Shown here: one piece after another, positions 18,937 through 28,248 of the stretch | How the letters are laid out: each line of letters begins with the position of its first letter | How positions within the stretch are numbered: the first letter of the stretch is position 1 | Source of the DNA: Solimonas sp. | Lineage (GTDB): Bacteria > Pseudomonadota > Gammaproteobacteria > Nevskiales > Nevskiaceae | Assembly (NCBI GenBank): GCA_030149365.1 | Contig: JASBRP010000026.1 | Location: 1 to 64,000, forward strand | DNA: 64,000 nt | Reading direction: 5' to 3' | Program-made: the position numbers and the translations under genes | Notes under the pieces: model-generated | The model's database searches: none | Told to the model about the DNA's origin: nothing | The model's input: only the letters and a program-made list of their open reading frames with translations

Positions 18937-19863
18937 GTGGCCGTGACGCTCAAGGAGATCGACCGTCTGATCCAGGTGCTGTATGGCACGGCGCTGGAGA
19001 TGGACTGGCCCTCGTTCCGGCGCGAAGCGCTGGCCCTGGTCTGCCGAGCCGGCGGCGCCCAGTCGGCGCGTTGGCTGACCCGTTCGCGTGGCAGCGTCCA
19101 CGGCGAATTCAGCGAGTGGCCGGGCAGCGGCGGTGACGCCGAGATCCTGCTGTCGCTGGCCCCGCCCAACAACCAGCGCGAGCGCTGGATCGATTCGCTG
19201 CCGGTGGAAACGCCTGGGCAGCCGGCTCGCCGGGGCCTGATCCTGAACTATTCCCACCGCAGCAGCCCGCTGCTCACCAGCCTGATCCTGCTGGAGTTCC
19301 CCCAGGGTGAAGAGGTGGAGCTCAAGGAAGAACTGCGCCGTGCGGTCGGCCACATGGTGGAGGCCAGCACGCTGTCGCTGCGCCAGGTGGTGCAGCGCGA
19401 CGAGTGGCTGATCTCGCTGGGCCGGCCCTCGCGCGGTTCCGCCGCCCTGGTGGACGAGGACGGCACGGTGTATGCCGCCAGCGGCCGCTTCCGCGACCTG
19501 TTGACCGGGGAGTTCGGCGAGGGCGATTTCCACGACCTGCCGTTCCGCCTGCCGCGTGCGGCGCTGGAGGAGCAGGGCATCTTCACCGTCGGCACGCTGC
19601 ACCTGCGCGTCTCGACGCATGGCCGCCTGTTCCTGCTGCATGCGCGGCGCCCGCTGCCGCTGGACGGCCTCTCCCCGCGCGAGCAGGAGATCGCCCGCGC
19701 GCTGTCCGAGGGCAAGACCTTCAAGACCGTGGCGCGGCAGCTCGACATCGCCGTCAGCACGGTGGCGAATCATGCCTCCAGAATCTACCGCAAGCTGGGC
19801 ATCTTCCGCCGCGAGGAACTGGTCAACCTGCTGCAGACGTCGAAGGTCGCCAAGGCGGCCTGA
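18937..19863 (+). CDS. LuxR-family transcriptional regulator
   Basis: A 308-residue protein with a C-terminal LuxR/GerE helix-turn-helix at about residues 245-305 (LSPREQEIARALSEGKTF through STVANHASRIYRKLGI). The N-terminal two-thirds has no receiver aspartate signature; a PAS-like stretch (AALVDEDGTVYAASGRFRDL) precedes the HTH. The signal it senses is unknown. GTG start behind GAGGAGG. It lies between the wax synthase and the secreted hydrolase, so control of one or both is plausible. A hairpin and a dyad follow its stop. Confidence 0.85.
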   Translation: MAVTLKEIDRLIQVLYGTALEMDWPSFRREALALVCRAGGAQSARWLTRSRGSVHGEFSEWPGSGGDAEILLSLAPPNNQRERWIDSLPVETPGQPARRGLILNYSHRSSPLLTSLILLEFPQGEEVELKEELRRAVGHMVEASTLSLRQVVQRDEWLISLGRPSRGSAALVDEDGTVYAASGRFRDLLTGEFGEGDFHDLPFRLPRAALEEQGIFTVGTLHLRVSTHGRLFLLHARRPLPLDGLSPREQEIARALSEGKTFKTVARQLDIAVSTVANHASRIYRKLGIFRREELVNLLQTSKVAKAA

Positions 19864-19881
19864 GCGCCGCTTCGGCGGCGC
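19864..19881 (+). terminator. GC hairpin after the luxR gene (weak terminator)
   Basis: A perfect stem-loop GCGCCGC-TTCG-GCGGCGC starts immediately at the luxR stop codon. It has an exceptionally stable tetraloop but no T-tract, so it may attenuate transcription or protect mRNA rather than terminate fully. Confidence 0.4.
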
Positions 19882-19884
19882 ATC

Positions 19885-19905
19885 CGGTACAGTGCCGGGG
19901 TACCG
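19885..19905. promoter_or_regulatory. dyad CGGTAC-N9-GTACCG upstream of the hydrolase gene
   Basis: A perfect 6-bp inverted repeat with a 9-bp centre, 41 bp before the hydrolase start and just after the luxR gene. Its size and place fit an operator for a dimeric regulator such as the neighbouring LuxR protein. This is inference only. Confidence 0.35.
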
Positions 19906-19945
19906 ATAACGATAGCGCCTCCGACAGAGAGGCCTGGGGGAGAAT

Positions 19946-21451
19946 ATGCGCAACCATCTGCGCGGCCTGGCGGCCGCCGTCCTGTGCTGCGTGGCGCAAG
20001 CCGCGCAGGCGATTCCGGAAGGGCCGGAGTATCCGTCCGCCGCCTGGACCCAGCGCGAACTGGCCAACTACGCCCACACGCTGGCGGGGCCTGCCGAGCA
20101 GGTGGCCAATCCGGCCTTCCTGCTACGCCTGCAGCTGCAGAGCGTGGCCAACCTGACGCAGTGGTTGCAGCGCGGGCTGAGGGACCCGTCCTGGCTGAGC
20201 CCGCTGGCGGCCAATACCGCGGTGCTGCCGTTGTGCACCACCTGGGCCGAGCAGTGTGCCGGCGACCCGTTCCGCTATCCCGGTGTCGATCCCTTCTACG
20301 AGACCGAGGGCGAGGTCACGCCGGTGGTGTTCTACGACCGCGGCTGCGCGCGCATTTCCGGACGGGTGTGGAAGCCGCGTGCCTCCACCGGGCGGTTGTT
20401 GCCCGGGGTGGTGATCGAAAACGGCTCGATCCAGGCACCGGAGCCGCTGTACTGGTGGATGGCGCAGGCCCTGGTACGCCAGGGCTACACGGTACTGACC
20501 TTCGACCCGCGCGGCCAGGGCCGCTCCGACATGCAGACGCCGACCGGCGGGCAGGGTGGCAATTTCAATTCCGCGGTGTTCTGGGAAGGGCTGGTCGATG
20601 CCATCGACTTCTTCCGCTCGACGCCGGTGGCGCCGTATCCGCACAACCTGGCTTGCGCCGGCCGTTATCCCACCGAGGTGACGGCCTTCAACCCGGACCA
20701 TGCCGTGCAGGACCGTGGCCGGCTCGGCCTCGCCGGTCACTCGCTGGGCGCGCGCGGCGTGTCCGTGGTGCAGTCCTACGGTGGCCCCGGCGCTCCACCC
20801 TGGCCGGGGCTGCTGGATGCGCAGAACCCGGTGGATGTGATCGTGGCCTGGGACAGCCTGGCCAGCGGTGAAGGCATCGTGCCGCGCGTGCCGGCGATGG
20901 GGCAGACCTCGGAGTACGGCATTGCCGGCACGCCACTGCTGAGCCCGCCGGATCCGGAGGCGCACAAGGCCGGCTACGAGCAGTGGGTGGCCGCGGGACA
21001 GCCGGTGTTCCAGCTGACGATCCGGGGCAGCACGCATTTCGAGTGGAGCCTGATCCCCACCTTTCCCTCCAGCTCCTGGTGCCCGAAGACTTCCAGCGGA
21101 CGCTGCGAGGGCGGCTGGGGCCGGCCCCTGGCGGAGCACTATTCGGTGGCCTGGCTGGATCGCTGGCTCAAGCAGCCGGGCGAGGCCGGGTATGACGATG
21201 CCGACCAGCGCCTGCTGGCGGATGCGGACTGGCAGGAGCGCTACAGCTTCCACTACCGCTCGGCGCGCCACTATCCGACGCGTGCGGGACGCACGGCGGC
21301 TTGTGACGACATCCGTGCCGGCTGCACGAATCCGTCCCTGGATGCCGGCGGCAGCAGCGGTGGCTCCTCCGGCGGTGCGCCCGGGGCCGGGCTGCTGGGC
21401 CTGCTGCTGGCGCTGGCGCTGCGGCGTCGCGCTATGCTGCGGAGGCCGTGA
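19946..21451 (+). CDS. secreted alpha/beta hydrolase with C-terminal GlyGly-CTERM-like anchor
   Basis: A 501-residue exported protein. The signal peptide (LAAAVLCCVAQAAQA) ends near residue 23. The nucleophile elbow GHSLG places the catalytic serine at S266; FDPRGQGRSD is the preceding alpha/beta-hydrolase element. Many cysteines suggest disulfides. The C-terminus is a Gly/Ser-rich stretch (GGSSGGSSGGAPG), then a hydrophobic helix (LLGLLLALAL) and RRRAMLRRP. That tripartite tail matches GlyGly-CTERM signals processed by rhombosortase in organisms with type II secretion. Substrate unknown; esterase, lipase or peptidase activity are all possible. It shares a GTGA overlap with the next gene. Confidence 0.82.
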   Translation: MRNHLRGLAAAVLCCVAQAAQAIPEGPEYPSAAWTQRELANYAHTLAGPAEQVANPAFLLRLQLQSVANLTQWLQRGLRDPSWLSPLAANTAVLPLCTTWAEQCAGDPFRYPGVDPFYETEGEVTPVVFYDRGCARISGRVWKPRASTGRLLPGVVIENGSIQAPEPLYWWMAQALVRQGYTVLTFDPRGQGRSDMQTPTGGQGGNFNSAVFWEGLVDAIDFFRSTPVAPYPHNLACAGRYPTEVTAFNPDHAVQDRGRLGLAGHSLGARGVSVVQSYGGPGAPPWPGLLDAQNPVDVIVAWDSLASGEGIVPRVPAMGQTSEYGIAGTPLLSPPDPEAHKAGYEQWVAAGQPVFQLTIRGSTHFEWSLIPTFPSSSWCPKTSSGRCEGGWGRPLAEHYSVAWLDRWLKQPGEAGYDDADQRLLADADWQERYSFHYRSARHYPTRAGRTAACDDIRAGCTNPSLDAGGSSGGSSGGAPGAGLLGLLLALALRRRAMLRRP

Positions 21452-22530
21452 CCGCCCGCCGTTTACCGACACAACTCCTGCTGCTGTTCCTGCTGCTGCC
21501 GCTGGCCGGCTGCAGCACCCTGGGCTACTACTCCGGCCTCGCCCAGGGCCAGCGTGCCCTGCTGAAGGCGCGCGAGCCAATCACCGGTATCGTGCAGGAC
21601 GAGCAGCGCGACCCGGAACTGCGACGCCGCCTGCAGAAGGTGCAGGACGCGCGTCGCTGGGCGGTGAAACGCCTGGGCCTGCCGGACAACCGCAGCTACA
21701 CCACCTACGCCGACCTGGGCCGCCCCTTCGTGGTGTGGAATGTGTTCGCGGCGCCGGAGCTGTCGCTGGAGCCGTACCAGAACTGCTTCCTGCTGGTGGG
21801 CTGCCTGGCCTACCGGGGCTATCACCGGCAGGAGGAGGCCGAGCGCCGCGCCGAGGGCCTGAGGAAGCAGGGCTACGACGTGCACGTGGGCGGCGTGCCG
21901 GCCTACTCCACGCTCAACTGGTTCGCGGACCCGGTGCTGAACACGATGATGCGTTGGTCCGATGAAGTGCTGGTGGGGATGATCTTCCACGAGCTGGCGC
22001 ACCAGGTCGTCTACGTGCGCGACGACACCGCGTTCAACGAGTCCTACGCCGAGTTCGTCGAGGAGCAGGGCCTGCAGGAATACCTCGCCGATAGCGGTGG
22101 CACGCGCGAGGACTGGCGACTGTATGAGCGCCGTCGCCACCAGTTCGTCGACCTGGTGCTGGCGACGCGCTCGCGCCTAGCGCAGGTCTACGGCGCGGAT
22201 TTGTCAGATGACGACAAGCGCAGCGCCAAGAAACGTCAGTTCGAACAGCTGGCGCAGGACTACCGGCAACTCCGCGACGGCCCCTGGGCCGGCTACGCCG
22301 GCTTCGATCCCTGGTTTTCCGTGGCCGAGCCGAACAACGCGCGGCTGCTGCCCTTTGCACTCTACGACGAACACAAGCCGGCGTTTGCCAGCCTGTTCCG
22401 CCAGGAAAACGGCGATTGGCCACGTTTTCACGAGGCGGTGCGGCGGCTAGGAGCCCTGCCGGCGGCGGAGCGGTCAGCACGTTTGCGCGAGCTTGCGCAA
22501 GCCGGGGAAGGGCCCATGACGACCCCCTGA
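21448..22530 (+). CDS. lipoprotein zinc aminopeptidase (COG4324 / DUF2265 type)
   Basis: A 360-residue predicted lipoprotein. The lipobox LAGC puts the lipidated cysteine at C22. HELAH (181-185) is a zinc-metallopeptidase HExxH motif, with NESYAEFVEEQG downstream supplying a likely third ligand glutamate. The family is annotated as predicted aminopeptidases. The GTG start overlaps the hydrolase stop and has GGAGG at 21441-21445, so the two secreted enzymes are probably co-expressed. Confidence 0.85.
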   Translation: MTARRLPTQLLLLFLLLPLAGCSTLGYYSGLAQGQRALLKAREPITGIVQDEQRDPELRRRLQKVQDARRWAVKRLGLPDNRSYTTYADLGRPFVVWNVFAAPELSLEPYQNCFLLVGCLAYRGYHRQEEAERRAEGLRKQGYDVHVGGVPAYSTLNWFADPVLNTMMRWSDEVLVGMIFHELAHQVVYVRDDTAFNESYAEFVEEQGLQEYLADSGGTREDWRLYERRRHQFVDLVLATRSRLAQVYGADLSDDDKRSAKKRQFEQLAQDYRQLRDGPWAGYAGFDPWFSVAEPNNARLLPFALYDEHKPAFASLFRQENGDWPRFHEAVRRLGALPAAERSARLRELAQAGEGPMTTP

Positions 22531-22591
22531 ACGGGGGGTACTGTCTGCAGATGGACCCGGGCACGATCGTTGCATTCCGGTAGCGGAAATA

Positions 22592-22610
22592 GCTGACACG
22601 AGATGTCAGC
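22592..22610. other. palindrome GCTGACA-N5-TGTCAGC
   Basis: A perfect 7-bp inverted repeat in the 133-bp gap after the aminopeptidase gene, followed by a tandem AATTCTTGC duplication (22612-22629). It could be an operator or a weak terminator; nothing else supports either. Confidence 0.3.
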
Positions 22611-22663
22611 AAATTCTTGCAATTCTTGCAGTCCCTCCGCCCGCCAATAGAAAGAGAATCACC

Positions 22664-22786
22664 GTGACGATCATGTATTACGACACCACCGCCGGCCGCA
22701 ATCGCGTCAAGCGCCGCTACGTCTGGGCTTTCTGGGGCTTCCTGGCGGGCGTGGTGACGGTCGAGGCGCTGCGCTACCTCCTCTGA
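22664..22786 (+). CDS. possible 40-residue membrane protein
   Basis: A short frame from GTG (or ATG at 22673) encoding a basic N-terminus followed by one hydrophobic helix (YVWAFWGFLAGVVTVEAL). An AAAGAGAA stretch upstream could serve as a weak ribosome site. It occupies most of the gap between the aminopeptidase and cysS genes. The charge-then-helix layout is typical of small single-pass membrane proteins, but I do not recognise it and it could be a chance frame. Confidence 0.42.
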   Translation: MTIMYYDTTAGRNRVKRRYVWAFWGFLAGVVTVEALRYLL

Positions 22787-22860
22787 AGCGTTAGCAGGCT
22801 TCGAGGCGACAGTAGGCTTGCCTGGCGGTATCCTTCGCGGGTTTTTTTGCCTGATCCGCC

Positions 22861-24237
<1,377 letters not shown>

Positions 24238-24242
24238 AAAAG

Positions 24243-24420
24243 ACGGGAATCGGGAATCGGGAATGGGGAATCGTAAAGGCGGCCTGGCTTCTACGATTCC
24301 CGGTCCCCGCTTTTTCTCAAGCGTGGCGCCAGCTGTGCCTTGATGATCTGGGGAATCCAGAATCGTAAGGACGGCTTGGCTTCTACGATTCCCGATTCCC
24401 CATTCTCGATTCCCGTCCTT
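24243..24420. repeat. GGGAATCGGGAATC-type inverted repeat pair in the convergent gap
   Basis: The gap between cysS and the DUF4396 gene is almost wholly repeat. The left part has GGGAATC iterations then GAATCGTA...TACGATTCC (24267-24300). The right part repeats AATCGTA...TACGATT (24361-24390) and ends in the reverse complement of the left iterations. The whole can fold into nested hairpins and probably works as a bidirectional terminator. Very similar intergenic repeats are common in Xanthomonadaceae (from memory, not searched). Confidence 0.75.
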
Positions 24421-24963
24421 TCAGTGGCAGTTCTTCATGCCGCGCCTGAGCAGCCACCAGTTCACTGGCAGGGCGGCGAAGTAGCCGGCGACCGCGGCGG
24501 TGCCGAAGGCGATCCAGTATTGCGGGTGCGCCAGGCTCATGCCCGGACCCATGCCGCCCATGTGGTAGTCGACCAGGTTCATCACCAGCTCCATCACCGA
24601 GATCGACACCACCTCGCCCAGCCAGACCAGCTTCCAGGCCTGGGAGAAGCTCATGCCGCGGCGCATCAGCGGTATCAGGGTCAGCGCGAAGCCGAACAGG
24701 AAGGCCAGGGACACGGCCAGCATGATCGTGTGGTGTGACTCCAGGCCCAGGCTGACGCCGATGGCCAGGCCGGTCCACTCGCCGATGGCGCAGCCGGTCA
24801 GGCAGTGCAGGGTGACGCTGGCGGCCATGCGCCAGGGGCCGACCGCGGCAGGGCCGTGGTGGGCATGCGCGGAGTGCGCGGTGCCGGCCGGGGCCTGACC
24901 CGCGCCATGGCAGGCGGGCGCCGGGCTGGCGGCGGCGGGCTTGTGGCAGCAGTCGTCGCTCAC
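24421..24963 (-). CDS. DUF4396 domain membrane protein
   Basis: A 180-residue protein. The N-terminal 40 residues are rich in Cys and His (DDCCHK, HSAHAHHG), suggesting metal contact; four transmembrane helices follow (about 50-165). DUF4396 proteins are often found in copper or other metal-resistance clusters but their function is not established. The GTG start overlaps the merR stop (GTGA), so expression should follow the merR promoter. Confidence 0.75.
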   Translation of the reverse strand: MSDDCCHKPAAASPAPACHGAGQAPAGTAHSAHAHHGPAAVGPWRMAASVTLHCLTGCAIGEWTGLAIGVSLGLESHHTIMLAVSLAFLFGFALTLIPLMRRGMSFSQAWKLVWLGEVVSISVMELVMNLVDYHMGGMGPGMSLAHPQYWIAFGTAAVAGYFAALPVNWWLLRRGMKNCH

Positions 24964-25376
24964 TGGGGTTCTCCGGCCAGGGCGTTGAGGATCGGGCAGT
25001 CCTGCGGGGCGCCGTGGCCGGGGCAGGCGTCCACCAGCTGGCGCAGGCCGTCACGCATGCGTTCCAGCTCGGCGATGCGCTCCTCCACGTCCTGCAGCTT
25101 GGCCGCGGCGCTGGCCTTGACGGCACCGACCCCGCTGCCGCTGCCGCTGCGGCTGCTCAGCTCCAGCAATTCCTTAATCTCTTCAAGGCTGAAGCCGAGG
25201 GTCTTCGCGCGGCGGATGAACTGCAGGCGCTGCAGGGTTTCGGTCGGGTAGACGCGGTAGCCGGAGGCCCGGCGGGGCGGCTCCGGCAGCAGGCCCATGC
25301 GCTCGTAGTAGCGCACGGTGTCGATGCCGACACCGGCCTGGCGGGCGAGGGGACTGATGGTCAGTGAACGGGGCAT
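24960..25376 (-). CDS. MerR-family metal-responsive regulator
   Basis: A 138-residue MerR/CueR/CadR-like regulator. The winged HTH (LARQAGVGIDTVRYYERMGLL) occupies the N-terminus, a dimerisation helix follows, and the C-terminal metal loop reads CPGHGAPQDCPI. The two cysteines fit thiol coordination of a soft metal; context favours copper. These proteins activate promoters with an overlong -35/-10 spacer by twisting DNA, and exactly such a promoter lies directly upstream. Which metal is sensed cannot be proved from sequence. Confidence 0.88.
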   Translation of the reverse strand: MPRSLTISPLARQAGVGIDTVRYYERMGLLPEPPRRASGYRVYPTETLQRLQFIRRAKTLGFSLEEIKELLELSSRSGSGSGVGAVKASAAAKLQDVEERIAELERMRDGLRQLVDACPGHGAPQDCPILNALAGEPQ

Positions 25377-25403
25377 TCGGGGCTCCTGTGAGGCATGGGG
25401 GCA

Positions 25404-25435
25404 ATCCTAGACCCTTGACTAGGGTCCAGGGTCAA
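25404..25435 (-). promoter_or_regulatory. MerR-type promoter/operator of merR-DUF4396
   Basis: On the minus strand TTGACC (25430-25435) and TAGGAT (25404-25409) are separated by 20 bp instead of 17. The spacer holds a perfect dyad GACCCT-AGTCA-AGGGTC (25410-25426). This is the diagnostic layout of promoters activated by MerR-family proteins. It lies 28 bp before the merR start, implying autoregulation. Confidence 0.88.
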
Positions 25436-25446
25436 GCCCCCCGTGC

Positions 25447-26739
25447 TCAGATGGCGGGCCGGCGGGGCGGGCTGCCGTAGTCCGGATCGCTGCTGACCCG
25501 CCGCGCCACCGTGCCCTGGGGGTGCCGGTACCAGCCGGGGTCGCGGTAGTTGCCGGGGGCCTGGTCGTCGCGCACCTTCAGCACGGTGAACATGCCGCCC
25601 ATGTCGATCGGGCCGAAGGGACCCTCGCCGGTCATCATCGGCAGGGTGTTGGCCGGGCCCTTCATCATGCCCATGGCCTGGTGCCCGGCGTGCTCGGACA
25701 TGCCGTGGCGGCCCATGGCCATGTAGCCGGGCAGCAGCTTGCGGATGCGCTGCTCCACCTCGCCCTGGTCCACGCCGATCATGTTGGGGATCTCGTGGCC
25801 CATGGGGCCCATGGTGTGGTGCGCCATGTGGCAGTGGAAGGCCCAGTCGCCCGCGGCGGTGGCGACGAACTCGATGTCGCGCATCTGGCCGACGCCGACG
25901 ATCTCGGTGACCTCGCGGCGCCATTGCGACGGCGGCCAGCGGCCGCCGTCCGAGCCGGTGACCCAGAAGGGGTTGCTGTGCAGGTGGATCGGGTGGTTCC
26001 ACATCGACAGGTTGCCGACGCGGATGCGCAGGCGTTCGCCGGTGCGCATCACCAGTGGATCGATCGCCGGGTAGACCTTGCTGTTGAAGGTCCAGAGGTC
26101 GAAGTCCTGCATCACCGACGGATCGGGTCGCGAGGTGCCCGGGTGCAGCGCCCAGTTGTGCAGCAGCAGTGCGTAGTCGCGCTGCACCGGCACCGCCTCG
26201 CCGGCCTTGGGGTGGATGATGAACAGGCCCATCATGCCCATGGCCATCTGGGTCATCTCGTCGGCATGCGGGTGGTACATGTGCGTGCCGTGCTGGCGCA
26301 GCGTGAACTCGTATACGTAGGTCTCGCCCGGCTGGATGTGCGGCTGGTTGAGGCCGCCGACGCCGTCCATGCCGTTGGGCAGGTCGATGCCGTGCCAGTG
26401 CACGGTGGTGGGCTCGCCCAGGCGGTTGGTCACCAGGATGCGCACGCGGTCACCTTCCACCGCCTCGATGGTCGGGCCCGGCGTGCTGCCGTTGTAGCCC
26501 CAGCAGGTGGCGCGGGAGCCGGGGGCGAACTCGTGCTCGATCTCCTCGGCGACCAGGTGGAATTCCTTGGCGCCGTCGCGCATCCGCCAGGGCAGGGTCC
26601 AGCCGTTGAGCGTGCGCACCGGCAGGTAGCCGCCGGCAGGGCGCGGCGGAGTGGCCTGGGCGATGGCCGGGGCGGCGCCCGCCACGGCGGCAGCGCCGCC
26701 GATGCCCATCAGCGACAGCAGGTTTCTACGGGTCAGCAT
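25447..26739 (-). CDS. Tat-exported multicopper oxidase (CopA/CueO-like)
   Basis: A 430-residue periplasmic copper oxidase, likely oxidising Cu(I) to less toxic Cu(II). The twin-arginine signal is LTRRNLLSLMG. All four copper-ligand motifs are intact: HWHG (114-117), HPH (156-158), HPIHLH (249-254) and HCHMAHH (302-308) with axial M313. A Met/His-rich tail (about 340-385) could bind further copper. It is shorter than CueO (about 516) or plasmid CopA (about 600). Its start overlaps the upstream TolC-type gene by one base (TGATG). Confidence 0.92.
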   Translation of the reverse strand: MLTRRNLLSLMGIGGAAAVAGAAPAIAQATPPRPAGGYLPVRTLNGWTLPWRMRDGAKEFHLVAEEIEHEFAPGSRATCWGYNGSTPGPTIEAVEGDRVRILVTNRLGEPTTVHWHGIDLPNGMDGVGGLNQPHIQPGETYVYEFTLRQHGTHMYHPHADEMTQMAMGMMGLFIIHPKAGEAVPVQRDYALLLHNWALHPGTSRPDPSVMQDFDLWTFNSKVYPAIDPLVMRTGERLRIRVGNLSMWNHPIHLHSNPFWVTGSDGGRWPPSQWRREVTEIVGVGQMRDIEFVATAAGDWAFHCHMAHHTMGPMGHEIPNMIGVDQGEVEQRIRKLLPGYMAMGRHGMSEHAGHQAMGMMKGPANTLPMMTGEGPFGPIDMGGMFTVLKVRDDQAPGNYRDPGWYRHPQGTVARRVSSDPDYGSPPRRPAI

Positions 26740-28193
26740 CAGTGTTCTCCGTGCTGGTGGTGCATATGGTGCGACGAGTGATCCTCTTCGGCGGCGGGTG
26801 TGGGGATCGCGACGGGCTCTCCGCCGTCGCCGCGCAGGGCGCCGCCGGTTTCGCGGGCGAGATCCACGCGCGCCAGCCAGTAGTCGCGCAGGGTTTCGAG
26901 ATAGCCCTGGTAGGCGTCGAACTCGTCGCGGCGGGCCGCCAGCAGCTCGAAGGGACCCAGCAGCATGTACTGCTGCATCTCCAGCGTGCGCGCGACCACG
27001 CGCTCGCGCTGTGGCAGCAGTTGCTCGCGGTAGTGGTCGAGCTGGGTGCGTGCCGAGGCCAGCCCGGCATGCGCCGTGGCCACGCCCGCGGAGGCATCCA
27101 GCTCCAGGCGCTGCAGGCGGGCTTCGGCCTGCTGCAGCCGCGCCTGGGCGCGTCCCAGCGGGGCCTGGTTCTGGTCGAACAGCGGCAGCTCCAGCGCGAT
27201 GCTGGGGCCGAGCAGGCGCGAGCGGTCGGTCTCGCGCTCGTAGTCCACGCCGACCTCGAATTCGCCGAGATAACGGTAGCGTTGTGTCATGCCCAGGGCG
27301 AGGCGCAGCAGGTCCACCTCGCGGCGCGCGGCATCCAGATCCAGGCGCTGGCGCAGGGCGCGCTGCTGCAGCTCCGGCAGCACCTCCTCGGCGGCGACGG
27401 GCGCGGGCAGGCCTGGCGTCGCCTGCCAGTTCCGTTCCGGCGGCAGGCCCATCAGCCTGCCGAGCTTGAGCCAGGCCTGGCGCTGCCGGACCTCGGCGCG
27501 CTGCAGTGCGATGCGCGCCTCGCTGGCCGTGGCCTGGCGCAGCGCCAGGTCCAGGTCGGCGAGGTTGCCGGCCTGCTGCAGGCGGCCGGCAAGCTGCGCC
27601 GAGGCGTCGGTGGATTCCAGCACCAGCCGGCGCAGTTCGGTGACCTGCATGGCGCCGGCCAGCTCGAACCAGGCGGACTCGGTGTCGTCGGCCAGTGCCA
27701 GGATGCGGCCGGCGAAGGCGGCCTTGGCGCGCTCGAACTCGCCGGCTGCGAACTGCCGGCGCGGCGCGCGCGTCAGCAGGCGCGCGATGTTCTGCGCGAT
27801 GCCGATGCTGAGCTGCGGGCCCTGGGCGGAGGGGTCGCTGGAGTCCTGCACGGACAGCGACAGGCGCGGATTGGCGAGGCGGCCGGCCTCGAACAGGTCG
27901 GCCTGTGCCAAGCCGAATTCCGCGGCATCGATGCGCAGCGCGGGGTTCTGCAGCAGGGCGATGGCGACGGCATCGCGGCTGCCGATGGGTTGCTGGAGCA
28001 GGCTGTCGATGCGCGCCGTGGCGGCGGCATCGGGTGGCTGGAACTGCGGGGGCAACTGGACGTGGTCCCGGCGCGCGCCGACCAGCGCGCGCACGTCGTC
28101 ATGACCCTGCTCGGGCGCGATGGAGGCGCAACCGGACAGGGCCAGCAGCAGGACACAGATCCAGGCCCGCGATGGCGGGACGGGAAGGAACAC
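26739..28193 (-). CDS. TolC-family outer-membrane efflux lipoprotein
   Basis: A 484-residue outer-membrane factor with lipobox LSGC (lipidated C22). It has the two repeated coiled-coil halves of the family (NPALRIDAAEFGLAQADL, ANPRLSLSVQDSS, LPLFDQNQAPLGRAQARLQQAEARL). The C-terminus is His-rich (SSHHMHHQHGEH), which suits a metal-efflux role. No CusA/CusB-type pump genes are in the window, so its inner-membrane partner is unknown. GTG start with AGGAGA about 7 bp upstream. Coupled to the multicopper oxidase gene. Confidence 0.85.
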   Translation of the reverse strand: MFLPVPPSRAWICVLLLALSGCASIAPEQGHDDVRALVGARRDHVQLPPQFQPPDAAATARIDSLLQQPIGSRDAVAIALLQNPALRIDAAEFGLAQADLFEAGRLANPRLSLSVQDSSDPSAQGPQLSIGIAQNIARLLTRAPRRQFAAGEFERAKAAFAGRILALADDTESAWFELAGAMQVTELRRLVLESTDASAQLAGRLQQAGNLADLDLALRQATASEARIALQRAEVRQRQAWLKLGRLMGLPPERNWQATPGLPAPVAAEEVLPELQQRALRQRLDLDAARREVDLLRLALGMTQRYRYLGEFEVGVDYERETDRSRLLGPSIALELPLFDQNQAPLGRAQARLQQAEARLQRLELDASAGVATAHAGLASARTQLDHYREQLLPQRERVVARTLEMQQYMLLGPFELLAARRDEFDAYQGYLETLRDYWLARVDLARETGGALRGDGGEPVAIPTPAAEEDHSSHHMHHQHGEH

Positions 28194-28248
28194 GGTGATC
28201 TCCTGACAGGGAGGAAGGGAAAGGCGGGCGGCAGGGGCCGCGGTCCTG

